From NCBI GenBank assembly GCA_903847975.1, contig CAINFC010000018.1:1-64000 (forward strand): a stretch of DNA of 64,000 nucleotides, in the 5' to 3' direction. Source of the stretch: an uncultured Acidobacteriota bacterium. GTDB lineage: Bacteria; Acidobacteriota; UBA6911; CAINFC01. The first letter of the stretch is position 1, and each line of letters opens with the position of its first letter. A program made the translations under genes and the position numbers. The notes under the pieces are model-generated. The model worked only from the letters and a program-made list of their open reading frames with translations, was not told where the DNA came from and ran no database searches. Shown here piece by piece: positions 26,245-34,760 of the stretch.

Positions 26245-27168
26245 ATGACATCTGCAGGAATTGCCCGCTTCACGCCTTGTGATGACCGTACCGCGGTTGG
26301 GTTGATCGGCCTCGGCCTGGTCGGAACAGCACTGGCCGGCCGCCTCCTGGATCGTGGCTTCGCGATTATCGGCTACGATATCGACCCTGCCAGGATTGAG
26401 GCGCTGGTCGCCATTGGGGGCCATCCGGCCTCCGGTCCTGCCGATGTCGCCAGGTACTGCTCCCGCATTTTCCTGGCACTGATGAACACCTCCATCGTAC
26501 AGCAGGTAATAGAAGGCCCCGGCGGAATGATGGAGGCCACCCCCCTTCCTTCCCACATTCTGGACGTTTCCACCGGGAACCCCGAAGAGACGCGGGCACT
26601 CGCCGAACGCCTCCGCCGGCAAGGCATCGCCTTTCTGGACTGCCCGGTGAGCGGATCGAGCCGCCTGATCCGGAGTGGCCATGGAGTTTTCCTGGTCGGC
26701 GGCCGGGCGGAAGATTTTGAATTCTGCCGTGACCTGTTCGAAGCCCTTTCGGCAAGAGCGGTTCATCTCGGGCCCAGCGGCAGCGGGAGCAAGGCCAAGC
26801 TGGCCAGCAACCTCATTCTCGGGCTGAACCGCGCTGCTCTGGCCGAAGGCCTGGTGCTGGCCGAAAAACTGGGACTGGACCTCCCGCAGTTCCTGGAGCT
26901 TCTGCGCATTTCCCCAGCTTATTCCCGAGCCGTGGACGATAAAGGAGCCAAAATGATCCAAGGCGATTTCCGGGCGGAAGCCCGGCTGAGCCAGCACCAC
27001 AAGGACCTGTCGATCATTCTCGAAACCGCGGAAAGCCTAGGTCTGGAGCTTCCGCTGGCCCGGGTTCACTCCCGCGTGCTGCAGGAGGGGATCGAATCTG
27101 GCGAGGGAGACCTCGACAACTCAGCGGTCATCCGGGCCATCCGCCGCCGAACCAAAACCTCCCCATAA
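26245..27168 (+). CDS. NAD(P)-binding beta-hydroxyacid dehydrogenase (HIBADH-like)
   Basis: A 307-residue cytosolic protein with an N-terminal Rossmann domain (GLIGLGLVGTALAGRLL) and an all-helical C-terminal domain. Family signatures are DVSTGNPEE, DCPVSGSSRLIRSG and GSGSKAKLASN, where the Lys is the probable catalytic base. It would oxidise a 3-hydroxyacid such as 3-hydroxyisobutyrate or tartronate semialdehyde. Operon pairing with a sulfatase suggests a role in using the released sugar-derived acid, but this is inference. Confidence 0.85.
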   Translation: MTSAGIARFTPCDDRTAVGLIGLGLVGTALAGRLLDRGFAIIGYDIDPARIEALVAIGGHPASGPADVARYCSRIFLALMNTSIVQQVIEGPGGMMEATPLPSHILDVSTGNPEETRALAERLRRQGIAFLDCPVSGSSRLIRSGHGVFLVGGRAEDFEFCRDLFEALSARAVHLGPSGSGSKAKLASNLILGLNRAALAEGLVLAEKLGLDLPQFLELLRISPAYSRAVDDKGAKMIQGDFRAEARLSQHHKDLSIILETAESLGLELPLARVHSRVLQEGIESGEGDLDNSAVIRAIRRRTKTSP

Positions 27169-27226
27169 GTATTCTATCGATTTCCTGGCCGCCGGTTTCC
27201 ATATTCGTTCCGACCGGCTTTCCCCC

Positions 27227-28762
27227 TCAGGCCCCCCGCTTCCTGGACTGCAGCCACTCCCATACCGTCATGCCGGCAGTGGTGTTTTCCGCCGGAAAAA
27301 GGAAGCTGGCCAGCCATCCGACCATCAGGATGATCATGTGACCGATGACCCCGATCATGAAATCGTGCAGCTTCCAGTTGTAGGAGCCCATGTCAACAAC
27401 CGGCCTGGCTCCCGAAGTAAGCGTCGCCCAGGCGGTAAAAAGGATGCAGGCGGCGATGCCGATGTAGAGGCCCTGCCGGTTGGCTCTACGGCTGAGGAAC
27501 GCCAGCAGAAAAAGCCCGGCCAGACCGCCCGAAGCGATGGAGGAGACCGTAAACCACATCGTAAGCGCCGTCCCCTGGGTGTGCGCCAGCAGCAGCCCGG
27601 TGGCCACCGCCCCCATGCCGGTGACGCCGACGATCCCCTTGGCGATATTCAGGCGGCGCCGGTCGCTGCTCCCCTTGCGGAAAAAACCATAGAAATCCTC
27701 CACACAGACCACCGCCAGGCAGTTGAGATCCGAAGCCAGGCCCGACATAGCTGCCGCCATCAGGGCGGCGATAAAAAGCCCGGCCAGGCCGGCGGGAATA
27801 TGAGTGGTGAGAAAGTGGGGAAAGACCTGGTCGGCCTTGGTGATGTGAGCGGGCAGCGCCTCGCCGGTCAGCTTGTAGAAGGACCAGAGCATGGTGCCCA
27901 CCAGCATGAACAACGTCCACACCGGGATGCAGAGCAGCGCTCCCAGGCTGATTCCCCGCAGCGCCTCCTTGTGGCTCCGCGCCACCAGGTAGCGCTGCAC
28001 CACGGTCTGATCGGCGACATACTTCTGCAGATACCAGAAAAATCCATAGCAGACCAGCACCACGATGGTCGGTTTGGTGAAGTCCAGATCGAGGCTGCCC
28101 AGGCTGAACTTGCCGTTGTCCCAGGCCACCTGGAAGGCAGCGGAAGGCCCTCCCGGAGTATAAAGAAAGAAGTATCCCAGGCAAATCAGGGCGCCCATCG
28201 ATTTCAGAATTCCCTGCACCACCTCGGTCCAGATCACCGCCTCCAGACCGCCGATCAGGCTGTAAAAAATGGTGATGGCCCCCACCCAGAGAATCACCTG
28301 GTCCAGGGGCCAGCCGGTCATGCTGCTGACCACCAGAGCCAGGGTGTAGAAGATGAAGCCCATCTTGGAGAAATGGGCCAGAGCGAACGCCAGGGCGCTG
28401 TAGAGGCGGGCCGGCTTGCCGAAGCGCTTTCCGAAATATTCGTAGGCGCTCATGCCCACCGCCTCACGGTAAAAGGGGACAATCACCGAGCCCACCAGCA
28501 GCAGGACCACGGCGATGAGGAATCCCGGGACCAGGTTGGACCAGTCCTTGGCATAAGCCGAACCGGGATAGGCCACATAAGTGACGCTGGTGATGATAGT
28601 GGCAAAGAGCGAGATACCCATGGCCCAGGAAGGGATGGAGCGCTTGGCTACAAAGTAGGCCTCGGTGGAGGTCTGCCGTCGGGCAAAGCGTATGCCGATG
28701 TACACCATCGAAGCCATATAGAGGATAACAATGAGCAGATCCGCCAGGCGAAGGTTGGTCAT
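27227..28762 (-). CDS. Sodium:solute symporter (SSS family)
   Basis: A 511-residue protein of about 13-14 membrane helices. It begins with NLRLADLLIVILYMASMVYI, typical of SSS carriers; YFVAKRSIPSW, GGLEAVIWTEVVQG and YRxAVGMSAYEYFGKRF are family blocks. It imports a sugar, sialic acid, proline or similar with Na+. It lies 12 bases downstream of the SUMF1/sialidase-type gene, so a sugar acid or sialic-acid-like substrate is possible. Confidence 0.87.
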   Translation of the reverse strand: MTNLRLADLLIVILYMASMVYIGIRFARRQTSTEAYFVAKRSIPSWAMGISLFATIITSVTYVAYPGSAYAKDWSNLVPGFLIAVVLLLVGSVIVPFYREAVGMSAYEYFGKRFGKPARLYSALAFALAHFSKMGFIFYTLALVVSSMTGWPLDQVILWVGAITIFYSLIGGLEAVIWTEVVQGILKSMGALICLGYFFLYTPGGPSAAFQVAWDNGKFSLGSLDLDFTKPTIVVLVCYGFFWYLQKYVADQTVVQRYLVARSHKEALRGISLGALLCIPVWTLFMLVGTMLWSFYKLTGEALPAHITKADQVFPHFLTTHIPAGLAGLFIAALMAAAMSGLASDLNCLAVVCVEDFYGFFRKGSSDRRRLNIAKGIVGVTGMGAVATGLLLAHTQGTALTMWFTVSSIASGGLAGLFLLAFLSRRANRQGLYIGIAACILFTAWATLTSGARPVVDMGSYNWKLHDFMIGVIGHMIILMVGWLASFLFPAENTTAGMTVWEWLQSRKRGA

Positions 28763-28774
28763 GGCCGTCCCTCC

Positions 28775-31582
28775 CTATTTGATCATCTTGCCGGACTGGA
28801 AGCTGCTTTCGCCGGCAGGATTTCCGGATGCATCCCATAGGCGCGCCGGGCCGTGGGCCTTGAATCCTCTCCAGGCGGATTCGGACTTCAACCGGCCCGA
28901 TGGCCGGTACTGCCGCCAGACGGCACTCCCTTTCTCCTGAACCTCCCAGGACCAGAGAAGCCTGCCGTCCCGGCTCCAGTAGCTTTCCGTGCCGCTTTTC
29001 CGGCCCAGTCGGTAAGTGGCCTCGCGCTGCCGCTGCCCGTTGTCGTAGAACCAGGTCTCGGCCCCCTCCAGCAGGTAGCGTCCGTCGTCGGCCACACCTC
29101 CGCTCCAGACGATTCTCGGCTTGCCATCCGGGTAGCGCTCCTCCTGCCGGCGGATTTGGGCAATGGACGTGGCACGGGAAGCCATCAGCTCCGCGTCCGA
29201 TCGCTGCCCCTGCTGGTCATCGCGGATCCAGGCCTCGTTGAACTCGAAATGAAGGCAGGGGTTGTTCATAGTGGCAATCAGATGGATCATCCCGTTGGGC
29301 GCCTGGCGAGCCACGGCATATCCGAGCGTGGGCCCGCGCATGGTTTCGGCACGCTCGATGTCCTCGTGAATCTGCACGCCGATCAGCGGCTTGATGAACC
29401 ATGTTTCCCCCTCGTCCTCCGACAAGGCCACGTAGCCTCCCAGGCGGTTGACACCTTTGGGCTGCGAGCCGTCATTGTGATAAACGAAGTCGCCGGCAAA
29501 GAGCAGCCGGCCGCTCTGCAGCCGGATCAGCGTCGGCCGCTGGTTAGATCCCTGACGGGGAAACGGGGTCTTGGCGACTTCGTAGGACTGGCCTCCATCG
29601 CGGGAGACAGCCTTGGGCATGAAATCGTCGATGTGGGTGTTTTTGCCGCCCATCCCGAGGATCCGCCCGTCCTTCAGCAGGGCGAAGCTGGTGTGCCTCC
29701 CGGCGCTGCGGGCCCGGGGATCACGCCAGGTCTTCCCCCCGTCGGGGCTCTCCCAGAGGACCGACTCGCCGCCCGAGCCATCGCTGGAAAGGTACCACTT
29801 GCCGTCCGGACCACGGAAAGCAGTGTTGATCGGCTGGGGCGAGTGGCTGCCGATTTTTCCGATGAAATTCGGAAACCGGATCGGGTCCCAGGTAGCCCCG
29901 TTGTCGCGGGAAGCGGTCCACTGGAAAGGAAAGCCGCCTTCCGCCATCTGCGGATTGCCCCAGAAAACGCGAACCTCTCCCTGGTCGGTCCAGGCTAAAG
30001 GAGCATGATCGTTGACCCCCACAAAATCGAGAAAGCGCGAGGGCATGTCCCACTCCTCGGCCCCGAAGCGCAATCGGGCGGCGATGAGGGACACCCCGGG
30101 CTCATATTCCGAATAAGAGGTATAAATCACCAGGAACACATCCCCGTTGGGCATGACCTCCATCCCCGGGCTGTGGTTGTGCCTCCGGAAGCTTGGATGG
30201 AATGCCAGGGCATCGATGGCTTCGTTGGGGCTGTTCTCCAGCGGAGTCGGAAGCAGGTGCCGCTTGCGGAAATAGGGCCGGGTCATATCAGGCGCCGTCT
30301 GGACGAAATCCGTGGTCTGTTTCACTCCCTGCCGGACATAGGGCAGCTCGTCAGGAAATGGTTTACCTGCAGGTGGAGCCGCCAGGACCACGCGAAAGCC
30401 GATGGGATGAAAGCCGGGCTGTTTCTCAGCCTTGGCCTCCGCCTTAGCCTGCTTTTCCTCCTCGGCCGTGTGCGTGATGCGGGCAGCAGGAATCAGCTCC
30501 CGGCTTTGTCCTGCCCACTCCCAGAAAAAGCGGAACGTGGAGCCACCGCTTCGGGAAAAAGAAATTACCACGGGATACTTTCGTCCCTGGATCATGGACA
30601 CCGCTGCCGAAAGGACCGGAGGATTGGCGCTACTGTCAAGGACTGACTTGCCACTCAGTTCCAGCGTCAGTCCGCTGCCCCCCTCCGCCGCAAGGATCAC
30701 CTCCCCGCTGGCGGGTGCTTCCAGAAATCCGCGCCAGCGTGCGGACCATCGCCCGCCGGCCCGCGGGTCATTGCTCCAGCTGTTGTTCATCCTGGAAAGC
30801 AGATCGACCTCCTGCGGGTTCTGGAAATCCAGGGAGCGATACCAGACGCCAAGCAGGCCCGGGCGATCGCCAGGGATGGAAGCACCGGCCGCCGGGATTT
30901 TGGGGAAAGGCCCAAAGGCCGGGGCAATAGCCAGCCGCGCCTGTGGGCGCTCGAAGTCCTCCTCGCCGCGGTTCCGCTCCTCCAGGTCCAGCGTCCCGCC
31001 GCGCACGATTTTGACGTTGCCGCCGGCCGGCCCGACCGGGTCTGTCTGCTTTTCCGCAGGGTATTCACCGAACCAGTCCAGGCACCACTCCCGCGGTCCG
31101 GCCAGCATATTTTTGACTTTCCAGGCATTGGGAACATTGATCCTGCCTTTCGCTTGGGAGGCGGCATCATCCGTGCCGGCGCGGGCCACGAATTCCCATT
31201 CGGCCTCGGTCGGCAGACGATAGGTCTTCCCTTCCTTGCGGCTCAGCCACTCGGTGAAGGCCACCGCGGCGTGCCAGCTCATCCCGGCGGCGAAGGGCCG
31301 ATAAGCCGCGGTGCCCTCGAAATCCGGCTGGAACTGCCGGAACTGTTCGACCGTAACCTCGGTTTCAGAAATGAAGAACGGCTGTGATAAAACCACCTCG
31401 TGCACCGGTTGCTCGTTCCACAGGTCACGCTTGATGGCGCTTCCCATAGGGAATGTCCCCGGTTCAATACGCAGCAGGGTCATACCCAGGGAGTTGGTTG
31501 GGATGGCAGGTTGGGTTTGCACCGCCCAACCGGCTGCCGCCAGAAGGAAAACCAGGATGGTAACAGCTTTCATTTTTTTCAT
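28775..31582 (-). CDS. Secreted four-part protein: SUMF1-like, PA14-like, sialidase-like, MORN-like
   Basis: The ATG at 31582 gives 935 residues with a signal peptide (about 1-22). Residues 28-215 resemble a formylglycine-generating-enzyme (SUMF1/FGE) fold without a clear copper Cys pair (SLGMTLLRIEPGTFPMGS, YRLPTEAEWEF). Residues about 240-400 look like a PA14-type carbohydrate-binding domain. Residues about 450-800 form a BNR/sialidase-like propeller with repeated S-x-D-x-G-x-T-W boxes (SRDNGATW, SPDGGKTW, SEDEGETW). Residues about 830-935 carry MORN/YwqK-like strands (WFYDNGQRQREATYRLG). Likely an exported glycan-binding or sialidase-type hydrolase. It shares an operon with the SSS transporter 12 bases downstream. 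Confidence 0.75.
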   Translation of the reverse strand: MKKMKAVTILVFLLAAAGWAVQTQPAIPTNSLGMTLLRIEPGTFPMGSAIKRDLWNEQPVHEVVLSQPFFISETEVTVEQFRQFQPDFEGTAAYRPFAAGMSWHAAVAFTEWLSRKEGKTYRLPTEAEWEFVARAGTDDAASQAKGRINVPNAWKVKNMLAGPREWCLDWFGEYPAEKQTDPVGPAGGNVKIVRGGTLDLEERNRGEEDFERPQARLAIAPAFGPFPKIPAAGASIPGDRPGLLGVWYRSLDFQNPQEVDLLSRMNNSWSNDPRAGGRWSARWRGFLEAPASGEVILAAEGGSGLTLELSGKSVLDSSANPPVLSAAVSMIQGRKYPVVISFSRSGGSTFRFFWEWAGQSRELIPAARITHTAEEEKQAKAEAKAEKQPGFHPIGFRVVLAAPPAGKPFPDELPYVRQGVKQTTDFVQTAPDMTRPYFRKRHLLPTPLENSPNEAIDALAFHPSFRRHNHSPGMEVMPNGDVFLVIYTSYSEYEPGVSLIAARLRFGAEEWDMPSRFLDFVGVNDHAPLAWTDQGEVRVFWGNPQMAEGGFPFQWTASRDNGATWDPIRFPNFIGKIGSHSPQPINTAFRGPDGKWYLSSDGSGGESVLWESPDGGKTWRDPRARSAGRHTSFALLKDGRILGMGGKNTHIDDFMPKAVSRDGGQSYEVAKTPFPRQGSNQRPTLIRLQSGRLLFAGDFVYHNDGSQPKGVNRLGGYVALSEDEGETWFIKPLIGVQIHEDIERAETMRGPTLGYAVARQAPNGMIHLIATMNNPCLHFEFNEAWIRDDQQGQRSDAELMASRATSIAQIRRQEERYPDGKPRIVWSGGVADDGRYLLEGAETWFYDNGQRQREATYRLGRKSGTESYWSRDGRLLWSWEVQEKGSAVWRQYRPSGRLKSESAWRGFKAHGPARLWDASGNPAGESSFQSGKMIK

Positions 31583-31654
31583 AAGGATCCAAAATTCCGC
31601 AATTGATTTTATAAGCCATACTGTAACGTAAGATGTTACCCCAGCCACCCCAGG

Positions 31655-31760
31655 AAAAGGACACCCAACAAGCCAAGAAAAGGACACCCAACGACAGTAA
31701 TAAAATGGGTGTCCCGTTTCGGGGGGACGAAAAAATGGGTGTCCCGTTTCGGGGACCCCT
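31655..31760. repeat. Inverted-repeat cluster 3 between divergent genes
   Basis: Left arms at 31659 and 31682, right arms at 31706 and 31736. The right edge TGGGTGTCCCGTTTCGGGG occurs twice in tandem (31706-31724 and 31736-31754), so the right arm and its flank were duplicated. The cluster sits between the leftward SUMF1-type gene and the rightward GH106 gene; a TATAAT at 31781-31786 just right of it may be a -10 element. Confidence 0.9.
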
Positions 31761-31859
31761 TTACCTGCGGTACTAAAACCTATAATATTCGCTGTGCGAA
31801 CCCGATCGGCATTTCTTCATTGAATGCGCCGATCCGCAGGAAGGAAATCCATTCGAATC

Positions 31860-34613
31860 ATGAAACACAGAATTCTTTTTTTCACCGCGCTGCTGTCGGC
31901 GCACATGCCTTTGCTCCACGCCGCGGTGAGCCATGCGCCTCGCGCCCAGGATATGGCTTCCCTGCGGGCCGGATTCGCCAGGCCGCCGCGCGAGGCCGGC
32001 CCATGGGTTTACTGGTTCGTTTTCGACAACGTTCTGTCGAAAGAGGAAATCACCCGCGAAGTGGAAGAACTGGCCGCTGCGGGAATCGCGGGTGCGGAAC
32101 TTCGTTTTATCACTTTTCACGGCTGGAGCGGGGTGAAGCCTTCCGGTATGGATGCCGACACTCTTCGGCGTACCGGCCAGCGCAAGTTCGAATATTTGTC
32201 CGACGAGTTTGTCGACCTGCTTGCACATCTTTGCGCGGAAGCCAGGCGGACCGGTCTGCTCCTGGCAATCAATATGGGCATGGGCTGGCCGCCAGGCGGC
32301 ACCTGGATCACAAACCGGCATCGCTCCAGGCACCTGACCTGGCAGGACCGGGAAATCGCCGGACCGGCCGTCGTGGAGGAGAAAGATCTTTCACCGGAAT
32401 CGATGGTCCTTGCCTGGAGGCTCGATCCTGGTACCCCCAAAGCGGTCGTACCGGGCAGTTGTCAGCCGCTGACCGGGAACATCCGCGACGGTACGCTGCG
32501 GTGGGTGGTCCCCGATGGCCGCTGGCTGGTGGTTTTTTTTCGGACTACCCCCGGCGACATATGCGACAAAGGCAGCGGCCCGGAAGCCGACCCCGGCTCC
32601 CGGGAGGCGATCCTGTTTCACCTCAACCAGATTTTCAGCCGGTTCGACCCGAAGCTGAAGAATTACTACGGCTCAACGCTCATCGACGTGGCCTCGGACA
32701 GCTGGGAATACGGCCGCGGCCCCAAACGCTATTGGAGCCCGGCCATTCTGGAGGCATTCCCGGGCGAGGCCGGCTACGACCTGCGGGAGAAGATGCACAC
32801 CCTCCTCGGCTACGGGCCGGATCAGGAAATGGTTATTGCGGACCTGATGCGGGTCGAGAAGCAGCTCGTACGTCGGAATTTCTTTGAGACCGCCACGAAG
32901 TTTCTGCACGAGCGCGGACTCGGGCATCGCCCCCAGGCGTATGGGCGCGGCCTGGAAAGAGACCTCCTGGAGGTCTACTCTGCCGCCGACACACCCGAAA
33001 TCGAGCAGGGAATGATATTGCCCGAGGCGGTCTGGAGCGCCCACACAGCTGGAAAACCTCTCATTTCTGCAGAGGCATTCACGTTCCTAAGCGGTAAAAC
33101 AGAACCGGTGCAATGGCCGCATGGCGGTCCGTGGGAAACCACGCCAGCCCTGCTGCGGTGGCACGCCAACCGTTTTTACGCCGAAGGGATCAATCGGATT
33201 CAGATGCATGCGTTCTCCTATTCTCCGCCGGGTGTGCCGCTGCCCGGCTGGCGGATTTATGCGGAAACTCATCTGAACCGTAACGTGCCGTGGTGGCCCT
33301 ACCTGCCGAGTGTGACCTCCTGGATGGCCAGAAACCAGTGGGTTTTGCAGGCCGGCAGCCCGGTGGCCGACGCCCTGGTCTATCCTGTCCGCTCCGATCC
33401 GCCCGATGGGCCTTATCACAGGATGGGGGAACACCAGCCGATCTCGGCCGCCAATGCAGTCGATGCCGCAAACCGGTTCACCTTCCTGAACATGAAAGCA
33501 GAAAGCCGAAAGGTACCGTACGCGATCAAAAACATTTGCCTGCTGGAGGACATCAGGACGGTGGAGGAAGCAGAGAGAATCCTCACGCTGCTCGACCGAG
33601 GAGCGAGACTCATCTGTTGCGACCGACTGCCCGGCCGGTGGAGCGCCCTGCAAACACCGGCCGGGGCCCGATTGTCCGCCCGGTTCGAGTCGGCGGGGGC
33701 CAGGGGGCAGGTGATCGATGCGCGGACTGCCGGCTGGGAAAAGGCCCTGGACGATGTTCGCTCCGTACGCTGGACCCCGGCGGCCGCCCGGCTCGTCTTC
33801 CAGCACCGCCGGGTAGAGGACGGAGACATCTACCTGATTGTCAACCAGGGGGACGCCTTCCAGGGCGAGGTTTCGTTCCCGCATGCGGGCGGGGCTGTTG
33901 AGCAGTGGGACGCCGACACCGGCTCGGTTCGCCCCGCCTCCTCTTACCGAGAGAAGGATGGTCGCATATGCCTTCCCCTGAGGCTCGATCATTTCGCTTC
34001 CTCCCTGGTGAGCTTTTCCGCCGGGAAAACATCGCCGCATAAGGCGGTGTCTGCTTCAGGGCGGCCGGCTTACGAAACGGGCCGCACCGCGGATGCAGTT
34101 CTGCCCGTTCCCCTGTTACTGGCCGGTCCCTGGCGGCTGGTCGTTGACGGCCGGCACGCCGTCAGCCCCCAGGAGCCATTTGACCGGGTTCTGGAACGAT
34201 TGGTCTCCTGGCGCCAACTGACCGAGTTGAAGTTCTATGCCGGCACCGCCACCTACATGACGGAGTTTGAACTGGCTCCGGAAATGGTTTCCGCGGGAAC
34301 CGGCTGGCAGCTGGATCTCGGTCAGGTGTACGAGCTGGCCGAAATCCGGCTGAACGGGAGAAAGGCCGGAACGTGCTGGTATCCGCCGTTTACCCTCGAC
34401 ATCACCGGTCTTATCAGAGCAGGGGGAAACGCACTTTGGATCGATGTACCCAACGTGCTTCAGAACCACATGCGGAAGGATGAGCAGTACATCCGGCCAT
34501 CCGGGCTGCTTGGTCCGGTATCGGTCCGGCCCTATGCGCCAATCGCTTTGGAGGCCACATCTTCGGCGGTAACAACGAACACACCGCTGGTCGAACAACA
34601 GGCATTGCCGTGA
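31860..34613 (+). CDS. GH106 alpha-L-rhamnosidase-like glycoside hydrolase
   Basis: The start at 31860 gives 917 residues with a Sec signal peptide (MKHRILFFTALLSA, to about residue 21); an upstream ATG at 31824 lacks a signal. RPPREAGPWVYWFVFDNVLS near the N-terminus is the hallmark opening of GH106, and the EEITREVEELAAAGIAGAEL block follows. The middle carries the barrel (SDSWEYG, LISAEAF with a Glu) and the C-terminus a beta-sandwich. GH106 enzymes remove alpha-L-rhamnose from plant polysaccharides such as rhamnogalacturonan by inversion. It is a single gene, with an M16 protease gene downstream behind its own promoter. Confidence 0.85.
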   Translation: MKHRILFFTALLSAHMPLLHAAVSHAPRAQDMASLRAGFARPPREAGPWVYWFVFDNVLSKEEITREVEELAAAGIAGAELRFITFHGWSGVKPSGMDADTLRRTGQRKFEYLSDEFVDLLAHLCAEARRTGLLLAINMGMGWPPGGTWITNRHRSRHLTWQDREIAGPAVVEEKDLSPESMVLAWRLDPGTPKAVVPGSCQPLTGNIRDGTLRWVVPDGRWLVVFFRTTPGDICDKGSGPEADPGSREAILFHLNQIFSRFDPKLKNYYGSTLIDVASDSWEYGRGPKRYWSPAILEAFPGEAGYDLREKMHTLLGYGPDQEMVIADLMRVEKQLVRRNFFETATKFLHERGLGHRPQAYGRGLERDLLEVYSAADTPEIEQGMILPEAVWSAHTAGKPLISAEAFTFLSGKTEPVQWPHGGPWETTPALLRWHANRFYAEGINRIQMHAFSYSPPGVPLPGWRIYAETHLNRNVPWWPYLPSVTSWMARNQWVLQAGSPVADALVYPVRSDPPDGPYHRMGEHQPISAANAVDAANRFTFLNMKAESRKVPYAIKNICLLEDIRTVEEAERILTLLDRGARLICCDRLPGRWSALQTPAGARLSARFESAGARGQVIDARTAGWEKALDDVRSVRWTPAAARLVFQHRRVEDGDIYLIVNQGDAFQGEVSFPHAGGAVEQWDADTGSVRPASSYREKDGRICLPLRLDHFASSLVSFSAGKTSPHKAVSASGRPAYETGRTADAVLPVPLLLAGPWRLVVDGRHAVSPQEPFDRVLERLVSWRQLTELKFYAGTATYMTEFELAPEMVSAGTGWQLDLGQVYELAEIRLNGRKAGTCWYPPFTLDITGLIRAGGNALWIDVPNVLQNHMRKDEQYIRPSGLLGPVSVRPYAPIALEATSSAVTTNTPLVEQQALP

Positions 34614-34662
34614 AAAGCACAAGAATAATGAAGAAAGGCACCATCGCTTTCTGTTGAAACGA

Positions 34663-34691
34663 TTGACAACAGGCAGTTACACCATTACAAT
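34663..34691 (+). promoter_or_regulatory. Sigma-70-type promoter for the M16 protease gene
   Basis: TTGACA (34663-34668), 17 bases, TACAAT (34686-34691), about 70 bases before the ATG at 34761, which has a GAGGAG site. Both hexamers match the pattern found at the other promoters in the window. Confidence 0.8.
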
Positions 34692-34760
34692 CCCCTGCCG
34701 TACGGTTTACACAGACGTTAACGGTTTGATTCCGCTCAATTTTCAATCGAGGAGAATGCC

